Of a stretch of DNA of 64,000 nucleotides, positions 43,221-52,427 are shown piece by piece (the first letter of the stretch is position 1; each line of letters begins with the position of its first letter). Position numbers and translations under genes: made by a program. The notes under the pieces are model-generated. The model saw nothing but the letters and a program-made list of their open reading frames with translations, was not told the DNA's origin and did no database searches. The stretch lies in NCBI RefSeq assembly GCF_007992715.1, contig NZ_BKAU01000001.1, positions 1,302,001-1,366,000 of the forward strand. Reading direction: 5' to 3'. The DNA comes from Chitinophaga cymbidii. Lineage in GTDB: Bacteria; Bacteroidota; Bacteroidia; Chitinophagales; Chitinophagaceae.

Positions 43221-44460
43221 AAAGACGTTAATATTATTTACAATTGCCTTTCCTTATAACAAGGAAGTTGAGAATACATTTATAACGCCGGAACTAGATG
43301 CTTTAGCAGAGGAGTTTGAAAAGATATATTTTGTTCCAACTCAAATTGAGGGTAATTTAAAACAGAAACTACCTCTTAATAGTTTCATTGTGACGACCTA
43401 TGCACGCAAAATTAAAAGATTCTCTTTTTTACTTTATGCATTTTTGCTGGCATTCACCCGAAAATATACTTGGGAGGAACTTTTCTTTTTACTACGGGAA
43501 TTTCATTTTAGGAAGTTCCTACGATGGGCCAAAGCCTCAGCATGGGGCCAAGCAACAGCCTCTTGGATAGAAGAGTTTCTTTTAGAAGAAAAAATTGACA
43601 TAAACAATACACTGCTATATACCTATTGGTTCAATAATATAACATCTGGCCTTATATTCTATAAACTTAATAAGTCTGTTGATATAAGCGTCGTAACCAG
43701 AGCACATGGAGGAGACTTATATGAAGAAAGATTCAACCCCAAATATTTCCCCTATAGACCTTTTGTGCTAAAACATATCAAACGTGTCTATCTAATCTCA
43801 GAGCAGGGAAAAAAATATTTAAGTGACAAATACCCCAAGTGGATATCAAAATTTGCCGTTGCTCGGCTAGGGGTTACCTTTCATGCGCACACAACTCCTA
43901 TACCAAAGGCCCAAATGCCGATTCGAATTGTGTCATGTTCATCCTTAATCCCCATAAAACGAGTAGAAATGATCTTCGATGCGATAAACAGTCTAGATAC
44001 AACAAATATTGAATGGATTCATTTTGGGAACGGTCCACTATACAAGGAATTGAATGCGATCATTCTAGAAAATAAGCATCAAAATATCAGTGTACAACTT
44101 AAGGGGTTTATCGATAATCAGGATATATTCCAATTTTATAAAAACAACTATATTGATCTTTTTGTGAATGCCAGTACCACTGAAGGTGTACCTGTATCAA
44201 TAATGGAGGCGCAAAGTTTTGGTATTCCCGTAATAGCACCAAACATAGGAGGCATATCTGAAATCGTAAATCAGGAAACAGGCTTTCTTATAAACAATCT
44301 AGCAAGCTCGTCAGAAATAAGGAATCAAATAAATAATTACATCGCAAATAGGGATACCTGGACATCAAAGAGGGACGCCATAAAACAGTTTTGCTTTGAC
44401 AACTATGATAGCTCCATAAATGCCCAAATATTTATTAAATTAATCAATTCAAATTATTAA
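43213..44460 (+). CDS. Glycosyltransferase, family 4 type (GT-B)
   Basis: A 415-residue GT-B glycosyltransferase. The N-terminal half starts with a beta-strand (KTLILFTIAFPYN) and has an acceptor-side GGDLYEERF segment; the C-terminal half carries the nucleotide-sugar site, with VSCSSLIPIKRVEMIFDAI (about 238-256) and the E-x7-E motif in TTEGVPVSIMEAQSFG (about 320-335). It adds one sugar of the repeat unit at the cytoplasmic membrane face. Overlaps the methyltransferase by 8 bases and precedes another glycosyltransferase by 11. Donor and acceptor unknown. Confidence 0.9.
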   Translation: MSKKTLILFTIAFPYNKEVENTFITPELDALAEEFEKIYFVPTQIEGNLKQKLPLNSFIVTTYARKIKRFSFLLYAFLLAFTRKYTWEELFFLLREFHFRKFLRWAKASAWGQATASWIEEFLLEEKIDINNTLLYTYWFNNITSGLIFYKLNKSVDISVVTRAHGGDLYEERFNPKYFPYRPFVLKHIKRVYLISEQGKKYLSDKYPKWISKFAVARLGVTFHAHTTPIPKAQMPIRIVSCSSLIPIKRVEMIFDAINSLDTTNIEWIHFGNGPLYKELNAIILENKHQNISVQLKGFIDNQDIFQFYKNNYIDLFVNASTTEGVPVSIMEAQSFGIPVIAPNIGGISEIVNQETGFLINNLASSSEIRNQINNYIANRDTWTSKRDAIKQFCFDNYDSSINAQIFIKLINSNY

Positions 44461-44471
44461 TACGGCCTTCA

Positions 44472-45701
44472 GTGGATACAAAATTGAAAATAGGTTACAT
44501 TTTGTATAATGAAAGACCACAATCTGGATTAGTAAAAAGCCAGGTGATCTCTCTTTTGCGAGAACTTGCTAAGGAAGCGAACTACGAGATTACGATTATC
44601 TTTTTCTTTCAGCCTTGGATTCATTTTAAGTATAAGGATGATATTCGGGAAATGAAAATAATGCTTAGCGCTCTCCAACTAAGATATAAAATTTGCTATT
44701 TTTCTTTCCCTGAAAGACACCTATTTAACAGGATATGGGGTGTAAGGTTAGTCAAAATCTTAATGATCCCCCTATTTAAACTTCTAACTAGAGAATATAA
44801 AGTTCTCCATTGCAGAGGATATTTCGCAAGCTATTTAGCATCAAAGATCAAAACCGATAGATTCAAACTTGTGTTTGATGGCAGGAGCTTGTATCCTGAA
44901 GAAAATATTACAAGAGATATGTGGAAACTAAACTCAAAGATCTTTCTCGAGTGGAAAAGGATTGAAAACTTAATATTAAATAAGGCAGATGCTGTCATTG
45001 GCGTCAGTAAGCCTATGGTCGAAAAATATCGTGAAATAAATCCAACTAAGGCCATAAGCTATATTCCTTGCTGCGTTGACACTAATCTGCTAACATTTGA
45101 TGTTCCACTACGAGAAGCTATTCGAAAGAAGTATGGATGGACTGATAAAATTGTATTCTCGTATGTTGGTAGTATTGGGATTAATCATTGGAATAATATT
45201 AATCAGTACGCAAAATTCTTTGAACAAGTAATATCAAGCGGAATCAACGCCCATCTTTTGATAATAACTAAAGATAATAGAATTTTAATAGAAGAAACTC
45301 TAAGAAGTCGAGGCATTAAACCTGAAAGTTTGTCAATAATCGAAGCCTCAAGCACCGAAATGAAAGGATGGCTTTCTGCCTCTGACTTTGGTTTACAACT
45401 TATGACCAAAACCGCAGATTATGAAACTAGGCTCGGTGTTAAATTTGTAGAATATCTGTCTGTAGGCCTGCCCGTAATAGTAAACGTATTTGCCGGCGCC
45501 GCAGCTAGGCTTGTTAGAGAAAACAATCTCGGCCTCCTTTGGGATGAAACTGAGAAAATCCTGCAAGAGAAAATTTCCAGCTTGCTAAGTGACAGTGAAC
45601 ATTTGCGCGAACAGTGCATGACCTATGCACAAGAAAATTTCGATGTCAAAAAATGTTCCTTTGCTTATCGCAAAATTTATCATGATCTTCTTGGACTATG
45701 A
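44472..45701 (+). CDS. Glycosyltransferase, GT-B type
   Basis: A 409-residue glycosyltransferase with GTG as the only sensible start (44472), 11 bases after the previous stop. The N-terminal domain opens KIGYILYNERPQSGLVKSQV, typical of GT4-like enzymes; FDGRSLYPEEN lies near residue 137; the C-terminal donor domain has YVGSIGINHWNN (about 225-236) and ETRLGVKFVEYLSVGLPVIVN (about 317-337). Compared with the preceding GT it lacks a perfect E-x7-E motif. It acts in repeat-unit assembly. The stop overlaps the next start by 4 bases. Confidence 0.85.
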   Translation: MDTKLKIGYILYNERPQSGLVKSQVISLLRELAKEANYEITIIFFFQPWIHFKYKDDIREMKIMLSALQLRYKICYFSFPERHLFNRIWGVRLVKILMIPLFKLLTREYKVLHCRGYFASYLASKIKTDRFKLVFDGRSLYPEENITRDMWKLNSKIFLEWKRIENLILNKADAVIGVSKPMVEKYREINPTKAISYIPCCVDTNLLTFDVPLREAIRKKYGWTDKIVFSYVGSIGINHWNNINQYAKFFEQVISSGINAHLLIITKDNRILIEETLRSRGIKPESLSIIEASSTEMKGWLSASDFGLQLMTKTADYETRLGVKFVEYLSVGLPVIVNVFAGAAARLVRENNLGLLWDETEKILQEKISSLLSDSEHLREQCMTYAQENFDVKKCSFAYRKIYHDLLGL

Positions 45702-46954
45702 AAACGTTACTGGTCTTTCTTAGTATATTTCTATCTCTTTTTGCTCCTAAAATGGGGCTGGTTGACTTTTCTCTTTTAGGTACCTTTTCTGCATGCATAC
45801 TATTAGCCTTAAGCAATGATATAAAAATTCCAATTTTATATGTTCAATTAGCGACCCTTACACTGCTAGTTCTTTCATACTCTATTATCGTTTATGCGTT
45901 CTATAACGGCTTAGACGCTCAGATTATCCAACGAAATGTGCGGGCATTTGTTTCATTAATATTTCTGGGACTTGCTTTTTACAACAGTAAGTGTAATTCG
46001 AAAATGATAATTAATTGCATAAAAGTTAGCATAATGCTACACTCGTTTGTAATATTAGCTCAAATACTATTTCCTGCCATTCAGAGTATAATGGCACCTT
46101 GGGTCGGTTATACCAAAACTATATTCATTCTCCGAGCATTTGGCCTAACAAACGGTTTTGATACTGCTGGGTATTTTTGCATTATCGGCATTATTATCTC
46201 ATATTGGAGTCTTATAAGGAAAAAAGACTTTTGGCAGAACTATTTGCTTCTTCTAATATGCGCCTTGGCTAGTTTCTTTACTTCACGTAATGTCATGATT
46301 ATTACAATTCTCTTTGTTTTGGCTATCACGACGTGGATGTTGTTTAACCGTAGCCGTATGGTTAAAGCAACCGGTCTTTTTAACATTATTGCAGGTGCAT
46401 ATATATTTTATTATTTCGTCGGGCCATTAATTATTTCTTCTATTCCCTCGCTAGAACAGTATAGCTCACTATTTGGAACAAGCGTAGAATTCAATATTGA
46501 AGAATCGTTTTCAAAAGGCTCGGCTGATACTTTAAGTAACATGTTTATACTACCAAGTTCACTTAAAAGCCTTTTTGGAGCTGGCTATAATAATCCAGAC
46601 TCTGATGTGGGATATGTGAAAATAATATATATGATAGGAATACTCGGGCTTCTTATAATAATTTTTATCCATTTGTTGGTTTTCTTAAAGGTCTTCCAAA
46701 TTAGAAGATTAACCCTACAAGCTGTGAAACGAAATCGTGGTTGCAATATCTATTCTCGGTTGAACGATAGCTTAGTGCTCTCAGATACGATAATTACTTT
46801 CTTTGTTTTATTACCCTGGTTAAATGTCAAGGGATTATATCTTTTCAGCAGAGGATTTCATGAGTTTGTAATAATAATAGTATTCACTATTCTAAGTTGC
46901 TTAAGAATAGACAGTTCCCCTTCGAAAAACGAGGAGGAAATCATATTTAGTTAA
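45698..46954 (+). CDS. Wzy-like O-antigen/capsule polymerase
   Basis: A 418-residue, very hydrophobic protein with about ten to twelve transmembrane helices and a larger extracytoplasmic loop around residues 250-300. This layout, a low level of conserved motifs and a place inside a Wzx/Wzz locus point to the polymerase that joins lipid-linked repeat units in the periplasm. Two LLLICALASFFTSRNVM-type segments with a basic residue near the membrane resemble the Wzy_C/O-antigen ligase families. An O-antigen ligase is the main alternative. The 3' end is followed by a 77-base gap, the first break in the operon. Confidence 0.75.
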   Translation: MKTLLVFLSIFLSLFAPKMGLVDFSLLGTFSACILLALSNDIKIPILYVQLATLTLLVLSYSIIVYAFYNGLDAQIIQRNVRAFVSLIFLGLAFYNSKCNSKMIINCIKVSIMLHSFVILAQILFPAIQSIMAPWVGYTKTIFILRAFGLTNGFDTAGYFCIIGIIISYWSLIRKKDFWQNYLLLLICALASFFTSRNVMIITILFVLAITTWMLFNRSRMVKATGLFNIIAGAYIFYYFVGPLIISSIPSLEQYSSLFGTSVEFNIEESFSKGSADTLSNMFILPSSLKSLFGAGYNNPDSDVGYVKIIYMIGILGLLIIIFIHLLVFLKVFQIRRLTLQAVKRNRGCNIYSRLNDSLVLSDTIITFFVLLPWLNVKGLYLFSRGFHEFVIIIVFTILSCLRIDSSPSKNEEEIIFS

Positions 46955-47031
46955 TATATTTATACCATATTGAATCATTAGGGATTTTTCTTAAAGTTTT
47001 TGTTTTTATTTAGCATCATATTATTCACAAC

Positions 47032-48045
47032 ATGAAAAGTATCAATTTTGCTCTAATTGGCTGTGGGCGCATCGGTCAAAGGCACGCAGAACATATAACA
47101 AACAATGGAGTCTTAAAAGCTGTTTGCGATATTGAAAACGATAAAGCGGTAAAACTAGGACATCAATACAATGCAAATGTTTATCATTCTTTGGAGGATT
47201 TACTAACACAAGAGAAACAAGTTGACGTGGTTTCAATTTGCACCCCTAATGGTCTTCACGCGCAACACTCAATTCTCTCGCTTAATTCAGGCTACCATGT
47301 ATTGTGTGAAAAACCTTTGGCTATTTCAGTACAAGATTGTGGAGAAATGATTAAAGCCGCCGAAAGAGCTAATAAAAGATTATTTGCTATTAAGCAAAAC
47401 CGATTCAATCCTCCTGTAGCTGCTGTAAAGAAAGCAATTGATATGAATAAATTAGGTAAAGTATTAAGCATTCAACTGAGCTGCTTCTGGAATAGAAATA
47501 CCGACTATTATTTAAATTCATGGAAAGGTACCAAATTACTTGATGGCGGGACTTTATATACTCAATTTAGTCATTTCATAGATTTACTTTATTGGATGAT
47601 TGGAGACGTAAAACAAGTAAAGGCTTTTATTGGAAATTATACACATCAAAATACAATTGAATTTGAAGACACCGGGGTTGTTATTTTAGAATTTTATAAT
47701 GGTGCAATTGGAACTATCAATTATACTGTAAATAGCTATGAAAAAAATATGGAGGGCTCTTTAACTATATTTGGTGAAAAGGGAACAGTAAAAATAGGAG
47801 GTCAATATTTAAATGAACTAGAATATCAGAACATCGAAGGTTTTCGAATAACGGATCTTCCTCAGGGAAATACCGCAAATAATTACGGAACTTATGTGGG
47901 ATCAATGTCCAATCACGATAAAATTTATGAGAATCTAGTAGAAGTACTTCGGGGCAATGGTAGTATATCCACCAATGCATTTGAGGCGCTGAAAACAGTA
48001 GAAATAATTGACAAAATTTATTCTGAAGCAATTACAATTCGCTAA
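47032..48045 (+). CDS. Gfo/Idh/MocA-family sugar oxidoreductase (WbpB/WlbA-like)
   Basis: A 337-residue NAD(P)-dependent oxidoreductase. The N-terminal Rossmann fold starts INFALIGCGRIGQRHAEHI, and HVLCEKPLAIS (about 90-100) holds the conserved EKP motif; the C-terminal alpha/beta domain includes LLDGGTLYTQFSHFIDLLYWM with the usual histidine. In this setting the best match is the 3-dehydrogenase of 2,3-diamino sugar synthesis (WbpB or WlbA), acting on UDP-GlcNAcA. Followed, with a one-base overlap, by an acetyltransferase and an aminotransferase, the other two steps. The precise substrate is inferred from the trio. Confidence 0.85.
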   Translation: MKSINFALIGCGRIGQRHAEHITNNGVLKAVCDIENDKAVKLGHQYNANVYHSLEDLLTQEKQVDVVSICTPNGLHAQHSILSLNSGYHVLCEKPLAISVQDCGEMIKAAERANKRLFAIKQNRFNPPVAAVKKAIDMNKLGKVLSIQLSCFWNRNTDYYLNSWKGTKLLDGGTLYTQFSHFIDLLYWMIGDVKQVKAFIGNYTHQNTIEFEDTGVVILEFYNGAIGTINYTVNSYEKNMEGSLTIFGEKGTVKIGGQYLNELEYQNIEGFRITDLPQGNTANNYGTYVGSMSNHDKIYENLVEVLRGNGSISTNAFEALKTVEIIDKIYSEAITIR

Positions 48046-48506
48046 TGGAACCACAACTTAAGCAAATAGGTATTAGAGATGTGATTTGGGGACAAAACAT
48101 TACTGTAGTTGAACCTTGTAATTTATATGGTTGTACTATAGGAGCAAATTCATTTATAGGTCCATTTGTTGAAATCCAAAAGAGTGTGCACATTGGTGAA
48201 AACTGTAAGATTCAGTCCCACACTTTCATTTGTGAACTTGTTACAATAGGTAATAACTGCTTCATTGGGCATGGAGTTATGTTTATCAATGATTTGTTCT
48301 CTAATGGAGGACCGGCAAAAGGAAACAAAACTCTTTGGAAGAACACCCGTATTGGGCATAATGTATCCATTGGATCTAATGCAACAATACTACCTATCAA
48401 CATTTGTGACAACGTTGTAATTGGCGCTGGTGCGGTTGTAACTAAAGATATAACCAATCCTGGCATATACGCTGGAAATCCAGCGAAACTGATAAAAGAA
48501 CTATAA
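48045..48506 (+). CDS. Left-handed beta-helix sugar N-acetyltransferase (WbpD/WlbB-like)
   Basis: A 153-residue hexapeptide-repeat acyltransferase. Imperfect [LIV]-G-X4 repeats run from about residue 25 to 135 (IGANSFIGPFVEIQ, IGENCKIQSHTFI, IGHNVSIGSNATILP, IGAGAVVTKDI), and the GNPAKLI ending is common to the class. In 2,3-diacetamido sugar pathways this enzyme acetylates the 3-amino group made by the adjacent DegT-type aminotransferase. It shares one base with the stop of the oxidoreductase and lies 2 bases before the aminotransferase. Confidence 0.9.
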   Translation: MEPQLKQIGIRDVIWGQNITVVEPCNLYGCTIGANSFIGPFVEIQKSVHIGENCKIQSHTFICELVTIGNNCFIGHGVMFINDLFSNGGPAKGNKTLWKNTRIGHNVSIGSNATILPINICDNVVIGAGAVVTKDITNPGIYAGNPAKLIKEL

Positions 48507-48508
48507 TC

Positions 48509-49612
48509 ATGAATATTCCATTTGTAGACCTTAAGGCGCAATACAAAAGCATAAAAGGAGAAATTGACAACGCCATCATGAATGTCATAAATGAAACGGC
48601 ATTCATATCAGGTAAGTATGTAAATGAGTTTGAAGAAAGCTTCGCAAAATATTATGGCGTAAAACATTGCATATCCGTCGCAAACGGGACCGATTCCCTG
48701 TATATTATTATGAAGATGTTGGGGATAGGTCTTGGCGACGAAGTTATTACCGCAGCTAACAGTTGGATTTCTTCCTCGGAAACAATCTCACAAACAGGAG
48801 CAAAACCTGTCTTTGTCGATATCGATCCTGAATACTACTCCATGGACGAGAAACTGCTTGAAAAGCTAATAACGTCTAAAACAAAGGCTATAATACCCGT
48901 ACATCTACATGGACAAATGTGTAATATGGGAGCTATTATGAATGTAGCTGAAAGATACAATCTATTTGTAATTGAAGACTGTGCGCAAGCTCACTTTTCC
49001 GAATTTAAGTCTGTCCGGGCAGGAACAATAGGAGTTGCTGGATCGTTTAGTTTTTACCCGGGAAAGAATCTCGGAGCATACGGAGATGCAGGATGCATTA
49101 TTACCAATAACGATGAACTGGCTCTGAAATGTAGAATGTATTCAAGACATGGGGCATTAAAAAAACATCAACACCAAATAGAAGGAATTAATAGCCGGCT
49201 GGATGGCATACAAGCGGCAATTTTAACTGCAAAGCTTCCACATATATTAAAATGGACCGAAAAACGGATCGAAAATGCTCTGTACTATAGTAAAAAACTT
49301 GTTGCTATCCCGCAGGTAACTATTCCTAAAATTCGTCCTAATTCCCTTCACTCCTTTCATCTTTATGTAATAAGGGCAAAAAAGAGGAATCAGCTAATAG
49401 ATTTTCTGAAATCAAAAGGAATAGAAACCGCCATCCACTATCCAACTATCCTCCCGGCTCTTCCCTGCTATACCTACCTCAATGCAAAAGTAAGTGACTA
49501 TGCTGTTGCCTATAGCTTCCAAGAAGAAATCCTTTCCCTCCCTTTATTTCCGGAGTTATGCAAAGAGCAAATGGATTATGTCATAGACGCAATTGACAAA
49601 TTTTATAATTAA
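48509..49612 (+). CDS. DegT/DnrJ/EryC1 family sugar aminotransferase (WbpE-like)
   Basis: A 367-residue PLP-dependent aminotransferase. K186 in SFYPGKNLGAYGDAG is the Schiff-base lysine, and EDCAQAH (156-162) supplies the Asp that pairs with the PLP pyridine nitrogen. It transfers an amino group to the C3-keto sugar formed by the preceding oxidoreductase, using glutamate; the acetyltransferase then acts. The set resembles WbpB-WbpD-WbpE, which turn UDP-GlcNAcA into UDP-2,3-diacetamido-glucuronic acid; the 6-dehydrogenase at 36192 would be the first enzyme. No WbpI-like 2-epimerase is visible, so the gluco form would be the product. Confidence 0.9.
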   Translation: MNIPFVDLKAQYKSIKGEIDNAIMNVINETAFISGKYVNEFEESFAKYYGVKHCISVANGTDSLYIIMKMLGIGLGDEVITAANSWISSSETISQTGAKPVFVDIDPEYYSMDEKLLEKLITSKTKAIIPVHLHGQMCNMGAIMNVAERYNLFVIEDCAQAHFSEFKSVRAGTIGVAGSFSFYPGKNLGAYGDAGCIITNNDELALKCRMYSRHGALKKHQHQIEGINSRLDGIQAAILTAKLPHILKWTEKRIENALYYSKKLVAIPQVTIPKIRPNSLHSFHLYVIRAKKRNQLIDFLKSKGIETAIHYPTILPALPCYTYLNAKVSDYAVAYSFQEEILSLPLFPELCKEQMDYVIDAIDKFYN

Positions 49613-49678
49613 TTATAATTCAGCGATTTAGATACCAACTAATCTAAAAGTACTAATAAACACCATAAAGCAATAGCT

Positions 49679-50629
49679 ATGGGTCTAAGTGTAATAGTAG
49701 TAAATTACAATGGTGAGTTATACCTAGAGTCTTTTTTTGAAAGTCTGTTCGGAGCTCTATCTGACTTCAAATCGCCCTATGAGATTCTTGTCTATGATAA
49801 TAATTCAACTGATGCTTCAACCACAATGCTGGATATGTATTATGCGACTCATGATAATATTCGACTTTTCAAAAACGCCGATAACATAGGTTTTGCAAGA
49901 AGTAATAACTTCTTGGTTAAAAAAGCTAAATTTAAAAATCTGCTATTAATAAACAATGATACAAGAATCATTGATATCCGCTCGATTATAAATAAATTAA
50001 ATGACGTAAAGGAACTTGATAAAGAAATCATCTCCTGCCAGATTCTCAATGAAGACCTTACTGTTCAGCAAAATATATTCTCGTTTCCTAATATCTCTCG
50101 ACTACTAATTCAATTATTTCTCCTCAAGAATTTATTTAAAAAAATAGTCAAGCAGAGGAGTAAATCAAAAGTCCTTTCCAATTGCTATTTCAGTGGTTGT
50201 TTCATTATTCTAAGCAAGACACTTTTTGAAAAAGTCGGCGGGTTCGACGAAGATTATTTTTTTTATCATGAAGAGGCCGATCTATTTTTAAAGATGGAGA
50301 AACATAATATTCAAAAAATCATTTTCGATGATAGCAAAATTGTACACTATGGAGGGGGAGGAGGCCCAATATCTGAATTCGCTTTTCGAAATTATTTCAT
50401 AAGTTTATATATACTGTACGCCAAGCATTATTTCAAAAGTAATCGCTACGTCCTTCAGCTACTTTTTTTAATTTCATTTTACTATAGATATTTGTTAATA
50501 TTTATGGGAATTCCTTTTAATCCATCTCCGCTCGCGACTATTTATAAAGGTCAATTACAGACAATCAATAGCCGTTCATTTTTAAAAAAGATACATAAAA
50601 CCACTTTAAAAGAAATACTTAAAAGATAA
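49679..50629 (+). CDS. Glycosyltransferase family 2 (rhamnosyltransferase-like)
   Basis: A 316-residue GT-A glycosyltransferase. SVIVVNYNGELYLESFFESL opens the domain, DNNSTDAST (about 41-49) is part of the donor site, INNDTR (about 96-101) supplies the DXD-like motif, and YFSGCFIILSKTLFEKVGGFDEDYFFYHEEADL (about 170-205) contains the ED pair typical of the family. The C-terminal third is hydrophobic and probably membrane-associated. It resembles GT2 enzymes annotated as rhamnosyltransferases, but no dTDP-rhamnose genes are present here. Preceded by a 66-base gap. Confidence 0.9.
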   Translation: MGLSVIVVNYNGELYLESFFESLFGALSDFKSPYEILVYDNNSTDASTTMLDMYYATHDNIRLFKNADNIGFARSNNFLVKKAKFKNLLLINNDTRIIDIRSIINKLNDVKELDKEIISCQILNEDLTVQQNIFSFPNISRLLIQLFLLKNLFKKIVKQRSKSKVLSNCYFSGCFIILSKTLFEKVGGFDEDYFFYHEEADLFLKMEKHNIQKIIFDDSKIVHYGGGGGPISEFAFRNYFISLYILYAKHYFKSNRYVLQLLFLISFYYRYLLIFMGIPFNPSPLATIYKGQLQTINSRSFLKKIHKTTLKEILKR

Positions 50630-50728
50630 TGATTGGGGAAATCAGCATGTAAAATTTATTAGTGAATCTGACAACGCACGCACTACAAAAAAAGTGTAAT
50701 GAGAAGCTTCATAACGACAATTTGCAAA

Positions 50729-51484
50729 ATGAAGGTGTCAATTATTACCGTCTGCTATAATAGCAAGGCAACTATAGAGGAAACTATATGTTCAGTAATT
50801 GAACAGACAGTATTCAGCCAAGTAGAATACATTGTCATTGATGGCGCCTCTAGTGATGGTACACAAGATATTATTAACAAGTATCGAGGTTTTGTTTCTG
50901 TATTTGTTTCGGAAAGAGACAAGGGCTTGTATGATGCGATGAATAAAGGGATACAAAGAGCTACCGGAGAGATAATCGGGATTCTAAATTCCGACGATCT
51001 ATTTAACAACAACCAAGTTTTGGAAAATATAACTCAAATTTTTCAATCTGATAACGAAATTGCTGGTGTGTATGGTAATATTACTTATTTCCGCTCTGAA
51101 AATCCCAATAAAGTTGTACGTTTCTGGCGTTCAAAGCCCTATTATGCAACCTTTTTTGAGGATGGTAACGTTCCTCCTCACCCCTCTCTATTTGTTCGAA
51201 AACGAGTTTATGATGAAATTGGTCTATATTACCCATCTTTCAAGATATCTTCTGATTATGAACTTATGCTCAGAATGATAAAAGTATATAGATTCAAAGT
51301 TCATTTCATTGATATGGTAATCGTAAGAATGAGATGGGGAGGGGAAAGCACTAAAAGTCTGCGGAATGTAGTGATTGGCAATAAAGAGATCATTCAGTCC
51401 TGGAAAAGAAATGGATTGAACTTACCTTTAATTTTTTTTCTGAAGAAATTAGGAATTAAACTACTGCAACTTGTCAAACTTTAA
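50729..51484 (+). CDS. Glycosyltransferase family 2
   Basis: A 251-residue GT-A glycosyltransferase. I start at ATG 50729, giving the usual MKVSIITVCYNS opening; an in-frame ATG ten codons earlier is less likely. DGASSDGTQDII (about 37-48) and GILNSDD (about 80-86) are donor-site motifs. WGGESTKSL is a C-terminal conserved block of the WcaA-like group. It is short and has no membrane domain. It is the fourth transferase in the locus, so with the initiating enzyme a repeat unit of about five sugars is possible. Followed by the epimerase/reductase gene after 5 bases. Confidence 0.9.
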   Translation: MKVSIITVCYNSKATIEETICSVIEQTVFSQVEYIVIDGASSDGTQDIINKYRGFVSVFVSERDKGLYDAMNKGIQRATGEIIGILNSDDLFNNNQVLENITQIFQSDNEIAGVYGNITYFRSENPNKVVRFWRSKPYYATFFEDGNVPPHPSLFVRKRVYDEIGLYYPSFKISSDYELMLRMIKVYRFKVHFIDMVIVRMRWGGESTKSLRNVVIGNKEIIQSWKRNGLNLPLIFFLKKLGIKLLQLVKL

Positions 51485-51489
51485 TTTCA

Positions 51490-52425
51490 ATGAACTATTT
51501 ACTTACTGGGGCGAGTGGCTTTCTTGGAAACTGTATTTACAAAACGCTGTTAGAGCATGGACATTATGTTATGCAGATTACCAGGCGATCTTCTTTACAA
51601 GCGAATGAGCAAAATATCTTTTGTGATCTTTCTAAGTCTTCCCCAAACCTACGAGGTAGGACGATTGAAAAAGTGGTGCATGCAGCTGGTAAAGCCCATT
51701 CCATACCACAAACTCAAGAGGAAGCACAAGCCTTCTATGAAGTAAATAAAACAGGTGTACAACATTTACTCGATGCTTTGGAGAAACTAGAGCGTTATCC
51801 TCGTGTATTTGTAAATATAAGTACCGTTTCAGTATACGGAAGCGATACAGGTATCCTTATCGATGAACAACACCCCACCAATGCCAATACACCATATGGC
51901 ATCAGCAAAATGATGGGAGAGAAATTAGTGACAGAATGGTGTGCAGAAAAAGGGATTAATTTTTATAACTTACGGTTACCGCTGGTAGTTGGGAATTATC
52001 CCCCAGGAAATCTTGGAAAAATGATACAGGCTATTCTCAAGGGCTACTATCTTAAATTAAAAGATAATACTGCCCGTAAAAGTGCTGTCCTAGCCACGGA
52101 TGTTGCCAAACTTATTGTTTCTTTGCAAGAACAGCCCTCTGGCGCATATAACTTGACAGATGGATACCATCCGAGTGTAATGGAGATAGAGCATGCCTTA
52201 GAGCTAGCCGTGAGAAAGAAGATATGCTTCCAGCTGAGCAAAAAAGCTGCAGCAAATTTTATTAGAGTGGGAAATCTAATTAAGATTCTTGGGAAGCGCA
52301 ACCCTGCCGATCATATCTACAAAAAAATAACCGCTTCACTAACCTTTAGCGATGAAAAGGCAAGAAAAGAACTAGAATGGACCTCTGAAAATGTACTAAA
52401 TTATCTTCCAAATATAATGTTTTAA
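51490..52425 (+). CDS. NAD-dependent epimerase/reductase (WbpV/WreQ-like)
   Basis: A 311-residue extended short-chain dehydrogenase. YLLTGASGFLGNCIY contains the GxxGxxG NAD motif (8-14), and PYGISKMMGE (about 136-145) has the Tyr and Lys of the YxxxK catalytic pair. STVSVYG supplies the Ser/Thr. Its position beside a 4,6-dehydratase and an initiating sugar transferase is that of WbpV/WreQ-type 4-keto reductases, which make UDP-QuiNAc or UDP-FucNAc. A GalE-like epimerase is the main alternative. It overlaps neither neighbour but is spaced by 2-5 bases, so it is surely co-transcribed. Confidence 0.82.
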   Translation: MNYLLTGASGFLGNCIYKTLLEHGHYVMQITRRSSLQANEQNIFCDLSKSSPNLRGRTIEKVVHAAGKAHSIPQTQEEAQAFYEVNKTGVQHLLDALEKLERYPRVFVNISTVSVYGSDTGILIDEQHPTNANTPYGISKMMGEKLVTEWCAEKGINFYNLRLPLVVGNYPPGNLGKMIQAILKGYYLKLKDNTARKSAVLATDVAKLIVSLQEQPSGAYNLTDGYHPSVMEIEHALELAVRKKICFQLSKKAAANFIRVGNLIKILGKRNPADHIYKKITASLTFSDEKARKELEWTSENVLNYLPNIMF

Positions 52426-52427
52426 GG